Of a DNA stretch of 53,008 nucleotides, positions 1 through 5,700 are shown piece after piece. The translations under genes were made by a program, and so were the position numbers. Under the pieces are notes generated by a model. It saw only the letters and a program-made list of their open reading frames with translations. It was not told the origin of the DNA and did not search any database. The stretch is from a virus, in IMG/VR virus record IMGVR_UViG_3300025151_000047, positions 1 through 53,008 of that record. One strand, given 5' to 3'. The stretch's first letter is position 1. The number at the start of each line of letters is the position of its first letter.

Positions 1-80
1 TCATAGGATGGAAACATCATGTCCTCCATGACTTGTCCTCTGTATTCAATCTTTACGTGGACTCTTCCGTATGCGCACAT
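1..80 (-). CDS. hypothetical protein, 3' end cut by window edge
   Basis: An open frame begins at an ATG at 78-80 and runs off the left edge. It reads MCAYGRVHVKIEYRGQVMED and continues. The start is supported by an AAGGAG ribosome site six bases upstream. Its first 28 bases overlap the end of the upstream gene in another frame, an arrangement common throughout this window. Too little is visible to assign a family. Confidence 0.55.
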   Translation of the reverse strand, partial: MCAYGRVHVKIEYRGQVMEDMMFPSY

Positions 81-256
81 GGCTTCTCCTTCAAATAGTT
101 TTCAAGATTAACTGCCAGCTCTTTGATTTTACTGACATCCCTTAAAATATTGTCAGTGATATCAGGCAATGTATCAGCTTCGTAAGAATAATATTGAAGA
201 GTGATAAACGCCTTGTCTGATATCTGATTCAGTGCATCAGAAATTCTCGTATCCAT
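53..256 (-). CDS. small hypothetical protein (67 aa)
   Basis: The 67-residue product is mostly helical and acidic, without a recognised domain or membrane segment. A GGAGAT ribosome site precedes the ATG, and the start overlaps the stop of the upstream gene, so the two are probably translationally coupled. It belongs to the run of small leftward genes that follows the structural module. Function unknown. Confidence 0.6.
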   Translation of the reverse strand: MDTRISDALNQISDKAFITLQYYSYEADTLPDITDNILRDVSKIKELAVNLENYLKEKPCAHTEEST

Positions 257-447
257 TAAAATCTATCTCCAAAAAGCTTGCCCAAGTTAGGTGACCACGG
301 CTTAGTTACGTGCTTGCCGTCTTCAGCCTCAAGGTGTGCCATGTATCGTTCGGCATCCTCTCGGTTATTGAAACCATCTTCAACCTTATTGGTCTTGATG
401 ACAACCACATTATACCATTCATTGTCCTGTTCAATCTTGTAAATCAT
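256..447 (-). CDS. small hypothetical protein (63 aa)
   Basis: The likely start is the ATG at 445-447, giving a protein that begins MIYKIEQDNEWYNVVVIKTN. A longer frame reaches further upstream but would overlap the preceding gene without a ribosome site, while AAAGG lies at a reasonable distance from this ATG. The sequence suggests a small beta strand pair followed by a helix (REDAERYMAHLEAE). No family recognised. It begins eight bases after the upstream stop. Confidence 0.6.
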   Translation of the reverse strand: MIYKIEQDNEWYNVVVIKTNKVEDGFNNREDAERYMAHLEAEDGKHVTKPWSPNLGKLFGDRF

Positions 448-454
448 TGAGTTT

Positions 455-829
455 CTACCTTTCTTCTTTAGAAAACTCATAACAATACTTAGCAATAATA
501 GTATCGAACTTAGGGGAATCGACATTATCAAGGGGATACGTATGAGGCTTAACGTACTTTTTATTCATGAAGTTCTTCCACTGCTGTGCAATACTAGGGA
601 AGACCTTAAGTACACCTCTCTTGTTTTCCTTTCCTCTAGGGAAATGATACCATACAGGATCATGTACACTGATTTCTTTATTCTTGTGCATCATCTGGGT
701 ATCATTTAGTTTCTTCTGATTTTCAGTTCTGTCCACCATCAGGTACAACTTGTCGTTCACAACTAGTGTTGTAGCTTTTTCCCAACAGCCGCAAACAACA
801 AACCCATCTTTATCAACCAACTTTTGCAT
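455..829 (-). CDS. hypothetical protein (124 aa), possible distant paralogue of the 1056-1328 gene
   Basis: This soluble 124-residue protein has a strong AAGGAG site seven bases before its ATG. Residues in the middle (WYHFPRGKENKRGVLKVFPS) resemble FYLPLGKGNKTWNVKVFSS of the gene at 1056-1328: the pattern is an aromatic pair, P, GK, NK, V, KVF and S. This suggests two divergent copies of one small domain. No enzyme motif is visible. The gene follows a 226-base non-coding stretch that holds a hairpin. Confidence 0.65.
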   Translation of the reverse strand: MQKLVDKDGFVVCGCWEKATTLVVNDKLYLMVDRTENQKKLNDTQMMHKNKEISVHDPVWYHFPRGKENKRGVLKVFPSIAQQWKNFMNKKYVKPHTYPLDNVDSPKFDTIIAKYCYEFSKEER

Positions 830-996
830 TGGTACTCCTTACGTGTGATATGTTATAACGTGGGTTTTTAGGACGCATGGGAATATACGGACAACTATTC
901 GTCGCTCTTTAGTAATCTAAAGCAAAGATAAAGAACCGATGCTAAAAGAAGAAAAGATACGATCAAGTCAAAGGATTCCGTAGGAGGGCCGGAGAT

Positions 997-1024
997 CCCC
1001 TCTGAGCCATTTGACCCAGAGGGG
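997..1024 (-). terminator. hairpin downstream of the 1056-1328 gene
   Basis: CCCCTCTG (997-1004) pairs with CAGAGGGG (1017-1024), an 8-bp perfect stem with a 12-base loop. It lies 30-60 bases after the stop of the upstream gene, in the 830-1055 non-coding stretch. No U-run follows on the minus strand, so it may be a weak terminator or an mRNA-stabilising/processing hairpin. Nothing else was seen in this stretch, and no tRNA. Confidence 0.4.
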
Positions 1025-1055
1025 ACTCCAGACACCTTGATTGAAGAGCAGCCGC

Positions 1056-1328
1056 TCACGAAGCAACCTCTTGCTTCTTAGCCCACTCACGCTGCTGACG
1101 CTTGCGTTGGTTCATAAGACGCATGAAACCATCGGGGCCAGAGAACTTCCACGCCTTACACGTAGCCTTGCCGTGCTTTGATTCATAATTCTTCTTGACT
1201 CGAAGCATCTCATCGACAAGACCACCTTGAGTAGAGGAAAAGACCTTAACATTCCAAGTCTTGTTGCCCTTTCCAAGGGGAAGGTAGAAGGTCACGTTAG
1301 CAAAGTACTTCTTGTTGTCGTTACGCAT
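1056..1328 (-). CDS. small basic hypothetical protein (90 aa)
   Basis: The product beginning MRNDNKKYFANVTFYLPLGK is basic, with a helical C-terminus (MRLMNQRKRQQREWAKKQ). The N-terminal part resembles a segment of the 455-829 product. The start is uncertain: a GTG at 1383-1385 has a better-placed AGAGG site and would add 19 residues (MAGLCLFPCG...). The internal ATG is preferred because similarity to the paralogue begins after it, but either could be right. Function unknown. Confidence 0.6.
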   Translation of the reverse strand: MRNDNKKYFANVTFYLPLGKGNKTWNVKVFSSTQGGLVDEMLRVKKNYESKHGKATCKAWKFSGPDGFMRLMNQRKRQQREWAKKQEVAS

Positions 1329-1399
1329 AGTATATAAACTTTCTCGGTTGTCATAACCGCATGGAAATAAACAGAGGCCCGCCACCTTGGCAGACCTCT

Positions 1400-1669
1400 T
1401 TAAGAAATTTTCTGAGAGATATCAATTAACTCTAAATCATACATAGTCAAAGGACCAATACCAATACGCTTGAAGTATTCTCCGTATTGATAGAACATAT
1501 CAATCCACTTCTTTACGACTTCATTCTGATTACCGTAAGGGGAGACATCTACAGTCCTTTCTTCCCCATCAGGACAGGTCACGAAGTACCAGATCTTTTG
1601 GTTGTCTTCCATTTCTTCTATCTCGACCACCACATGGTGATCACGGTAGTCGTACTCTTCTTCGATCAT
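1400..1669 (-). CDS. hypothetical acidic protein (89 aa)
   Basis: The 89-residue acidic product begins MIEEEYDYRDHHVVVEIEEM, suggesting a small beta-rich N-terminus, followed by helical segments. The ATG overlaps the upstream stop (TAATG), and AAAGGAAG lies just upstream. No domain is recognised. It is the fourth member of a coupled run of four overlapping or abutting genes between 1400 and 2383. Confidence 0.6.
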   Translation of the reverse strand: MIEEEYDYRDHHVVVEIEEMEDNQKIWYFVTCPDGEERTVDVSPYGNQNEVVKKWIDMFYQYGEYFKRIGIGPLTMYDLELIDISQKIS

Positions 1670-1890
1670 TATTCACTTCCTTTGTAATCAGGACCGTATT
1701 CCATTCTCTTGCGGATGGCCTCCAGCTCTTCAGAGATTTCCTTTACGTCAGCCATGAGACCCTCCACTACAGGTACAATAATACTGAGCCTGACACTCAG
1801 TTGCATCATCTTGGAACTGTCTGGGGTGATCTGAGGACGGGTGTAAGAGGTTTGTGCCCTCTTGTACGCATCAATTGCTTTCTGATTCAT
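1669..1890 (-). CDS. hypothetical helical protein (73 aa)
   Basis: Seventy-three residues. The C-terminal half (VVEGLMADVKEISEELEAIRKRM) has heptad-like spacing and probably forms a coiled coil. There is no membrane segment or metal motif. GAAGGAAT precedes the ATG, and the start overlaps the upstream gene by four bases (ATGA). The role is unknown. Confidence 0.6.
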   Translation of the reverse strand: MNQKAIDAYKRAQTSYTRPQITPDSSKMMQLSVRLSIIVPVVEGLMADVKEISEELEAIRKRMEYGPDYKGSE

Positions 1891-2147
1891 TTGTATTCCT
1901 TCATTGAATCAAACAGTGGTTGGCCTGACCTGTACTGTAGGCCGGGACCGTGAAATCGATGGACTCTTACAGAGTACCGAGAGAGATTCTTCATGTAATC
2001 TTTCTCGCCATTCAACCTTTCGCATAGATCCTTGGCTATCTTGAGGGCATTCTTCTCGCTCTCAAATTTCCATACTCGAATAGCCAAAAAACTTTTGGCG
2101 TTCTTACAGAAATCATCGTAGACAAAGACACGAAACTCTTCATTCAT
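1887..2147 (-). CDS. hypothetical protein (86 aa)
   Basis: An 86-residue basic protein (MNEEFRVFVYDDFCKNAKSF...) with a likely beta-alpha-beta arrangement. It overlaps both neighbours by four bases. The upstream ribosome site is GAGGAAG. No family recognised. Confidence 0.6.
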   Translation of the reverse strand: MNEEFRVFVYDDFCKNAKSFLAIRVWKFESEKNALKIAKDLCERLNGEKDYMKNLSRYSVRVHRFHGPGLQYRSGQPLFDSMKEYK

Positions 2148-2383
2148 TCTTCTTCCTCGGGTTCATGGTTTGATACGAATGTTTCAACAGTTTCCCTAGT
2201 CAAGCCGGGGATGCTGTTCCTGAAATAATTCTGAGCAATAGGAATAATATCCGTGTGGATATGATCGTAAAGCTCTTCCAACAAGTCATCGATGTCCCCG
2301 ATACCCTCAAGCTCATCCCCATAGTCTTCACGAAGAAGTTCTGTAAGGGTATCTTCAAGTTCATGTTCAAGACAAATATTCAT
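2144..2383 (-). CDS. strongly acidic hypothetical protein (79 aa)
   Basis: A highly acidic product (MNICLEHELEDTLTELLRED...) ending in EPEEEE. The ATG at 2383 is chosen over a TTG at 2428 because it has an AAGGAAACT leader. That leader closely matches the one before the 2403-2651 gene (AGGAAACT-(G)-AACCAATG in both). Acidic small phage proteins of this kind are sometimes DNA mimics that inhibit host enzymes; nothing here proves that. Confidence 0.6.
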   Translation of the reverse strand: MNICLEHELEDTLTELLREDYGDELEGIGDIDDLLEELYDHIHTDIIPIAQNYFRNSIPGLTRETVETFVSNHEPEEEE

Positions 2384-2402
2384 TGGTTCAGTTTCCTTAC
2401 CA

Positions 2403-2651
2403 TTAAAGAAAGGCAGCAACTCGTTCAAAAGACTCTAGATCACGTACACCGTGTTCTCTCCACAAGTCATCCAGATTCAAGGTGATCATACTACAGGAGA
2501 TCTTGGCCTCATATCTACGGTGCTTCTGTTCAGCCAACCACTTACGCCTCCCGTCGTTTATCTCATTGATCCTCGCCTTGATCGCCTCGGCATCCCTAAT
2601 CTCGATGTTGCTCCGAGGGTTGGGGTTGATTAGCATTCTTCGGTCTTGCAT
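2403..2651 (-). CDS. hypothetical basic protein (82 aa)
   Basis: A basic 82-residue protein beginning MQDRRMLINPNPRSNIEIRD, with a central charged helix (EAIKARINEINDGRRKWLAEQ). The leader AGGAAACTAACCAATG is nearly the same as that of the next gene. It is the first gene after a 300-base non-coding stretch, so that stretch may carry its promoter. Function unknown. Confidence 0.6.
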   Translation of the reverse strand: MQDRRMLINPNPRSNIEIRDAEAIKARINEINDGRRKWLAEQKHRRYEAKISCSMITLNLDDLWREHGVRDLESFERVAAFL

Positions 2652-2951
2652 TGGTTAGTTTCCTAAAGAAAGAGTAGAAAGAAATAAGCAGGGGCCACCT
2701 TACGCAAGGCAGTCCCAAGAATCCCTACAGAGGACCGGAGAGGCCGTCTGAGGGCTTTGAATATAAAAAGGGTATCGAGACCCGTCCTGTAGAGGATCTC
2801 TTAGGGAGGATCTCAGGGCTTCTCAGAGGAAATCCCTCCTGAGGGGGTATCCGAGACCGTGGTCCTCTAGGGGATGATAGTGGAATGGTGGCATCGGTAG
2901 GCTTTCTTGAGGGGGTCTTTGGTCTGGGAGGGGCACTCTTGGGATGACCTC
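2652..2951 (-). other. 300-base non-coding stretch with short repeats and possible RNA structure
   Basis: No convincing gene lies between the 2403-2651 and 2952-3428 genes. The stretch is rich in short repeats: GGGTATC-GAGACC occurs at 2770-2783 and, with one extra C, at 2845-2858. Each copy is itself nearly palindromic. GGATCTC occurs twice within 2793-2814, and GAGGACC-like words recur. Several short self-complementary segments suggest a structured RNA or a protein-binding control region. No promoter is identified with confidence. Confidence 0.4.
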
Positions 2952-3428
2952 TTAGATTACGGGCTTCATCAAGGGCATTGAGACAGACGCATCGGATCCC
3001 ATGGGTGTAAACACCACCTTGGAGCTGCGCTCGAAGTCACGGAAGGCGTGATAGCGCATGACCGCTCCATTCTGTGCGGTAACCTCTGCGACAACACTGC
3101 GTGTGTGCTTGGACAGACGGTGGAGCACCTTACGAGCGTAGAACAGGGCAGGATCTTCAGTGATCCGTGTACCCATGTTTGTGACAACGCCATCGGTACG
3201 CACCCGCTTGAGCGTCAGAGGTCGAGCTTCAGACTTGACAGTCCACATTCTACTCTTCTCCATGCGCTTGATGTTGGCGGCCATTTTGGTCAGACAATCC
3301 CAATACACCACCGCACCGTGAGGAACCCACGATCCTGAGTCCTTCTCAAACACCATCGAGTAGGCATCGAGGTCGCCAACAGAAATCCTCAAGACGCGAT
3401 GATCAGAAATTTTGGTCTGGTAATACAT
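2952..3428 (-). CDS. hypothetical protein (158 aa)
   Basis: A basic, beta-rich soluble protein of 158 residues (MYYQTKISDHRVLRISVGDL...). It lacks cysteine clusters, signal peptide or membrane segments. No family recognised. The start has an AAGGAG site inside a small GCTC/GAGC hairpin shared with two neighbouring genes. The base composition is noticeably more GC-rich than that of the structural genes. Confidence 0.6.
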   Translation of the reverse strand: MYYQTKISDHRVLRISVGDLDAYSMVFEKDSGSWVPHGAVVYWDCLTKMAANIKRMEKSRMWTVKSEARPLTLKRVRTDGVVTNMGTRITEDPALFYARKVLHRLSKHTRSVVAEVTAQNGAVMRYHAFRDFERSSKVVFTPMGSDASVSMPLMKPVI

Positions 3429-3432
3429 AGTT

Positions 3433-3446
3433 GCTCCTTTCAGAGC
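3433..3446 (-). promoter_or_regulatory. ribosome site in a short hairpin
   Basis: On the mRNA strand GCTC-TGAAAG-GAGC can fold with the AAGGAG ribosome site half in the loop and half in the 3' arm. The stop codon (TGA) of the preceding 41-aa gene lies in the loop. The same element occurs before the genes ending at 4021 and 4723. Confidence 0.4.
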
Positions 3447-3565
3447 TTTCCTCTAAAGAATAAAAAGACATGGTACGCAGCCACGCAGCTGCCAGCCTGA
3501 TCCCAATGAACCAGTTCCATGTGCCTATCAAACCAACAGAAAGTGCCATCCTTAGCTGAGATCAT
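3440..3565 (-). CDS. very small hypothetical protein (41 aa)
   Basis: A 41-codon frame starts at the ATG at 3563-3565 (MISAKDGTFCWFDRHMELVH...) and ends at a TGA inside the ribosome-site hairpin of the next gene. It is supported by a GAAAGGAG ribosome site eight bases upstream, like those of its neighbours, and by close coupling to the next gene. The C-terminus is hydrophobic (YHVFLFF). No homologue is recognised. Confidence 0.5.
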   Translation of the reverse strand: MISAKDGTFCWFDRHMELVHWDQAGSCVAAYHVFLFFRGKL

Positions 3566-3682
3566 CCTTGATCTCCTTTCACGATTGAAAGTAACCCCGT
3601 CCCCGTTAAGGGAGCAGAGTTACGCCTGTACCTCCGTTAGAGTAACATTACAAAACACAAGACAGACAGCAAAAACTCGAAC

Positions 3683-4021
3683 TTAGTCATTGAACACCAC
3701 ATCCCACTCAGCCGGAGTCCATCCGGTCTGAATAATTTCCCGGTGGTCCGCAGGCATGTCAGGCCACACCTGCTGGATCAGGGCACCTCCCCTCCACCGC
3801 TTCCATTCCTCAATGGATACATCGAAGCTGAACTCCTCACCCGTGACGCGGCAGGTTCGCTCGATCACGATGACGTTCTCACCAAGACGGGCATGGATCC
3901 TAGCTTTCTGTGGAGGAAGAGGGTCTGCATTCTTAAGGTCTTCCTGAAGCTGACCCTTGTTGATGATGGCCTGAAGGATGTCTTCGAGGTTGTCGTTGTA
4001 GAACTCTTCGTTCTGAATCAT
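3683..4021 (-). CDS. hypothetical protein (112 aa)
   Basis: A soluble acidic protein starting MIQNEEFYNDNLEDILQAII. A longer frame to 4063 adds a cysteine-containing segment but lacks a ribosome site, whereas GAAAGGAGC lies just before this ATG. The middle (RTCRVTGEEFSFDVSIEEWKRW) looks like a compact alpha-beta fold. Nothing recognisable as an enzyme. It shares the short SD hairpin leader with its neighbours. Confidence 0.6.
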   Translation of the reverse strand: MIQNEEFYNDNLEDILQAIINKGQLQEDLKNADPLPPQKARIHARLGENVIVIERTCRVTGEEFSFDVSIEEWKRWRGGALIQQVWPDMPADHREIIQTGWTPAEWDVVFND

Positions 4022-4025
4022 GGTT

Positions 4026-4040
4026 GCTCCTTTCAAGAGC
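4026..4040 (-). promoter_or_regulatory. ribosome site in a short hairpin
   Basis: GCTC-TTGAAAG-GAGC on the mRNA strand, directly before the ATG of the 3683-4021 gene. It is the second copy of the element also found at 3433-3446 and 4729-4743. The GAGC arm contains part of the AAGGAG ribosome site. Confidence 0.4.
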
Positions 4041-4102
4041 GGGTGATAGAAAAGACAAAACAAGCCGACATCCCCGGTAGGGGATGGGCTTGTGAGTGTA
4101 AC

Positions 4103-4723
4103 TTAGCCATTCAACTTAGTGACGGGATAAGTCTTGCCTCCGGCCCACTGTGTCCGAAGATTGGAGTCATCCCAGAACCGACCGAAGTAGACACGGTGAG
4201 CATTACAAAGATCATACACAGCTTCAGTGATAGCCTCACAGGAAGCGGAAACATCATCATAACTGTCGCTATCTTCAGTAAACTTGTCAATCAGATCAGG
4301 ACTACTCCAAATAGCCAGCACACACTGCCACAGGTCATCACTCTTAGAACACCAGTAGCTATCAAGGCTACTAGGCTCAAGCATCATATCGTCCCACTTT
4401 ACAGCGAGGTCAGGATTCTTCCACAGCAGAACAGAACGACAAATGTCCAGCCAATCACCAAAGGTGATCTTCTTAAAGTCATACCGAAACCAATGCTTAC
4501 CAGCAATCTCGTCTCCTCGTCGAGTACTTTCGGACACCATCATACCCAGCGTCTTCTGCTTCAGGTAATGAGCAACACGGCTTTCCTCTGCTTGACGTGC
4601 AACCACGTCGTACACGTTCTCGGTCTCCACGACTGACTGAACGTTCTGAGACGCAGCCTTGCAGAGTGCACAAGCGAAGAAGGCGACAACAGCGAAAACG
4701 ACGATGAGGGTAAGAATAAACAT
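4103..4723 (-). CDS. membrane-anchored hypothetical protein (206 aa)
   Basis: With the start at the ATG at 4721-4723 the protein begins with a strongly hydrophobic stretch (MFILTLIVVFAVVAFFACAL), a single N-terminal membrane anchor. A soluble domain rich in W and D/E follows (for example FRYDFKKITFGDWLDICRSV). The start is set by the GAAAGGAGC leader; a longer frame overlapping the previous gene is not supported. The product probably sits in the inner membrane facing the cell envelope or cytoplasm. A role in superinfection exclusion or lysis is possible but unproven. Confidence 0.6.
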   Translation of the reverse strand: MFILTLIVVFAVVAFFACALCKAASQNVQSVVETENVYDVVARQAEESRVAHYLKQKTLGMMVSESTRRGDEIAGKHWFRYDFKKITFGDWLDICRSVLLWKNPDLAVKWDDMMLEPSSLDSYWCSKSDDLWQCVLAIWSSPDLIDKFTEDSDSYDDVSASCEAITEAVYDLCNAHRVYFGRFWDDSNLRTQWAGGKTYPVTKLNG

Positions 4724-4728
4724 GGGTG

Positions 4729-4743
4729 GCTCCTTTCTAGAGC
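4729..4743 (-). promoter_or_regulatory. ribosome site in a short hairpin
   Basis: Third copy of the GCTC-N7-GAGC element (here GCTC-TAGAAAG-GAGC) with AAGGAG partly in the stem, placed before the membrane-anchored protein at 4103-4723. Confidence 0.4.
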
Positions 4744-4758
4744 AAGGGGGGTAAGGGG

Positions 4759-4776
4759 GGAGCGAAACTCCGCTCC
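4759..4776 (-). terminator. hairpin between the dockerin-like and membrane-protein genes
   Basis: GGAGCG (4759-4764) pairs with CGCTCC (4771-4776), a six-base stem with a six-base loop. It stands in the 86-base gap after the dockerin-like gene. C-rich rather than U-rich sequence follows on the mRNA, so termination is uncertain. Confidence 0.3.
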
Positions 4777-4809
4777 GCATTATCTCCCCCTCTGTAAATT
4801 CCTGACCCC

Positions 4810-5340
4810 CTAATCGATTTTCCACCCTGCCAAAAGAATCGTTAAGTCCTTACCGTCTACAACCGTGTCATCGTTAAGATCCCAAGGAGAGACTAACATG
4901 TAGTCCTGCTGGGGCCACGGAGCGTCAATTAACTTAGGTGGTCCCCAGTCACTTAAGAGTTCACTGAGGTCATCAGCGTTGAACTCTGTTTTAATAATAT
5001 AAAATTTAAAGTGCCGTGGAATCTCTATCGGATAGCTCTGCAAGTCCTCCCCCGTGAAAGGGTGGAGAGGCAACTGAGTGCGGCACCAGACGATCTCCAT
5101 AGTGTCCTCTTTGGTCTGCCACCAGTCGAAGGGCAATAAGCCACTGAGGCGGCCCTCAGGCAGCGTAAAGCAATACTGGAGGCAAGGGAACTTGGAATCT
5201 TCGGTAGCGTATAACCGAGCCGTACCTTCGTATACAGTACGTGGCCCCTGAATGTAGGTGTTATATTCAATAGACCATTCGTCAGTAGCGTCCCCCAAAG
5301 GGGCGGCCACAAGAGCGGCAGCGGTGAGGTAGATTAACAT
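4810..5340 (-). CDS. secreted protein with dockerin-like C-terminal domain (176 aa)
   Basis: The N-terminus (MLIYLTAAALVAAPLGDATD) looks like a signal peptide. The C-terminal 60 residues carry two dockerin-type segments. The first is degenerate (FNADDLSELLSDWG). The second, around residues 154-170, has a full calcium-loop pattern: D, N, D, D and D at loop positions 1, 3, 5, 9 and 12 (DLNDDTVVDGKDL), then TILLAGW. Dockerins bind cohesins or anchor exported proteins; this form is familiar from Planctomycetota exported proteins. The middle (residues 20-130) is not recognised. A GGGAG site precedes the ATG. Inference: the gene may have been taken from a host, and its product exported to the envelope. 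Confidence 0.7.
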   Translation of the reverse strand: MLIYLTAAALVAAPLGDATDEWSIEYNTYIQGPRTVYEGTARLYATEDSKFPCLQYCFTLPEGRLSGLLPFDWWQTKEDTMEIVWCRTQLPLHPFTGEDLQSYPIEIPRHFKFYIIKTEFNADDLSELLSDWGPPKLIDAPWPQQDYMLVSPWDLNDDTVVDGKDLTILLAGWKID

Positions 5341-5375
5341 GTTGGACTCCCGAGAGCGGCATAGCCGCAGTTAAA

Positions 5376-5579
5376 TTATTTAATATTTTTCACAATAGAG
5401 TACTGCTTATCGTCAAGTTTCTGAAGCCGCGCTGAGATCTCACGGATGCGTCTATCGTGGGCTTCAATCTGTTTTTCGTGTAGGGATACTTTGCTAGTGA
5501 GCCGCCAGACGAGTCCAAAGACACCTAGTAGAGCGGGTCCAGCAATGCTAATAATAATAGTAATTAAGTGTTCTTCCAT
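5376..5579 (-). CDS. small membrane protein with charged coiled coil (67 aa)
   Basis: An N-terminal hydrophobic segment (residues 5-27, LITIIISIAGPALLGVFGLVW) is followed by a charged helix with heptads (HEKQIEAHDRRIREISARLQ). This is the layout of small phage XhlA-like, holin-accessory or inner-membrane spanin-like proteins. The 59-residue product at 30170-30349 has the same layout and a similar charged core (RTEDHEARIREIE). A GGGGGGA ribosome site precedes the ATG. A part in lysis is plausible, but only the architecture supports it. Confidence 0.6.
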   Translation of the reverse strand: MEEHLITIIISIAGPALLGVFGLVWRLTSKVSLHEKQIEAHDRRIREISARLQKLDDKQYSIVKNIK

Positions 5580-5647
5580 AGGTTTTCCCCCCAGAAATCT
5601 ATAGGTGTACTTAAATGTTAATAATAAAATCAGATAATATAATGTAA

Positions 5648-5677
5648 GGGGTCTATAGAAAGAAATCTATAGACCCC
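5648..5677. terminator. strong hairpin between the giant ejection-protein gene and the left-hand genes
   Basis: GGGGTCTATAGA (5648-5659) pairs perfectly with TCTATAGACCCC (5666-5677): a 12-bp stem with a 6-base loop. It lies 23 bases beyond the stop of the 14-kb gene. On the minus-strand RNA it is followed by UUACAUUAUAUU, only moderately U-rich. It may end the late transcript or be an RNase III-like processing site. The 12-base word AGAAATCTATAG inside it is repeated at 5593-5604. Confidence 0.55.
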
Positions 5678-5700
5678 CTACACCGTCATCTCTTCTCTTG

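Noticed and set aside
2144-2428. Upstream TTG start at 2428 for the acidic protein
   Set aside because: The ATG at 2383 has a better leader, shared with the neighbouring gene, and the TTG start would create a longer overlap.
2670-3040. A long open minus-strand frame through the non-coding stretch, rich in P, R and S
   Set aside because: It has no usable start codon with a ribosome site, overlaps the end of the 158-aa gene in another frame and has a composition expected from GC-rich non-coding DNA.
3743-4636. A 297-codon plus-strand frame opposite the 3683-4021 and 4103-4723 genes
   Set aside because: It covers two genes with good ribosome sites and a membrane anchor on the minus strand; its own product looks random and has no ribosome site.
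5025-5312. A 95-codon minus-strand frame inside the dockerin-like gene
   Set aside because: It is entirely within a gene that has signal peptide and dockerin features; no ribosome site and unlikely composition.
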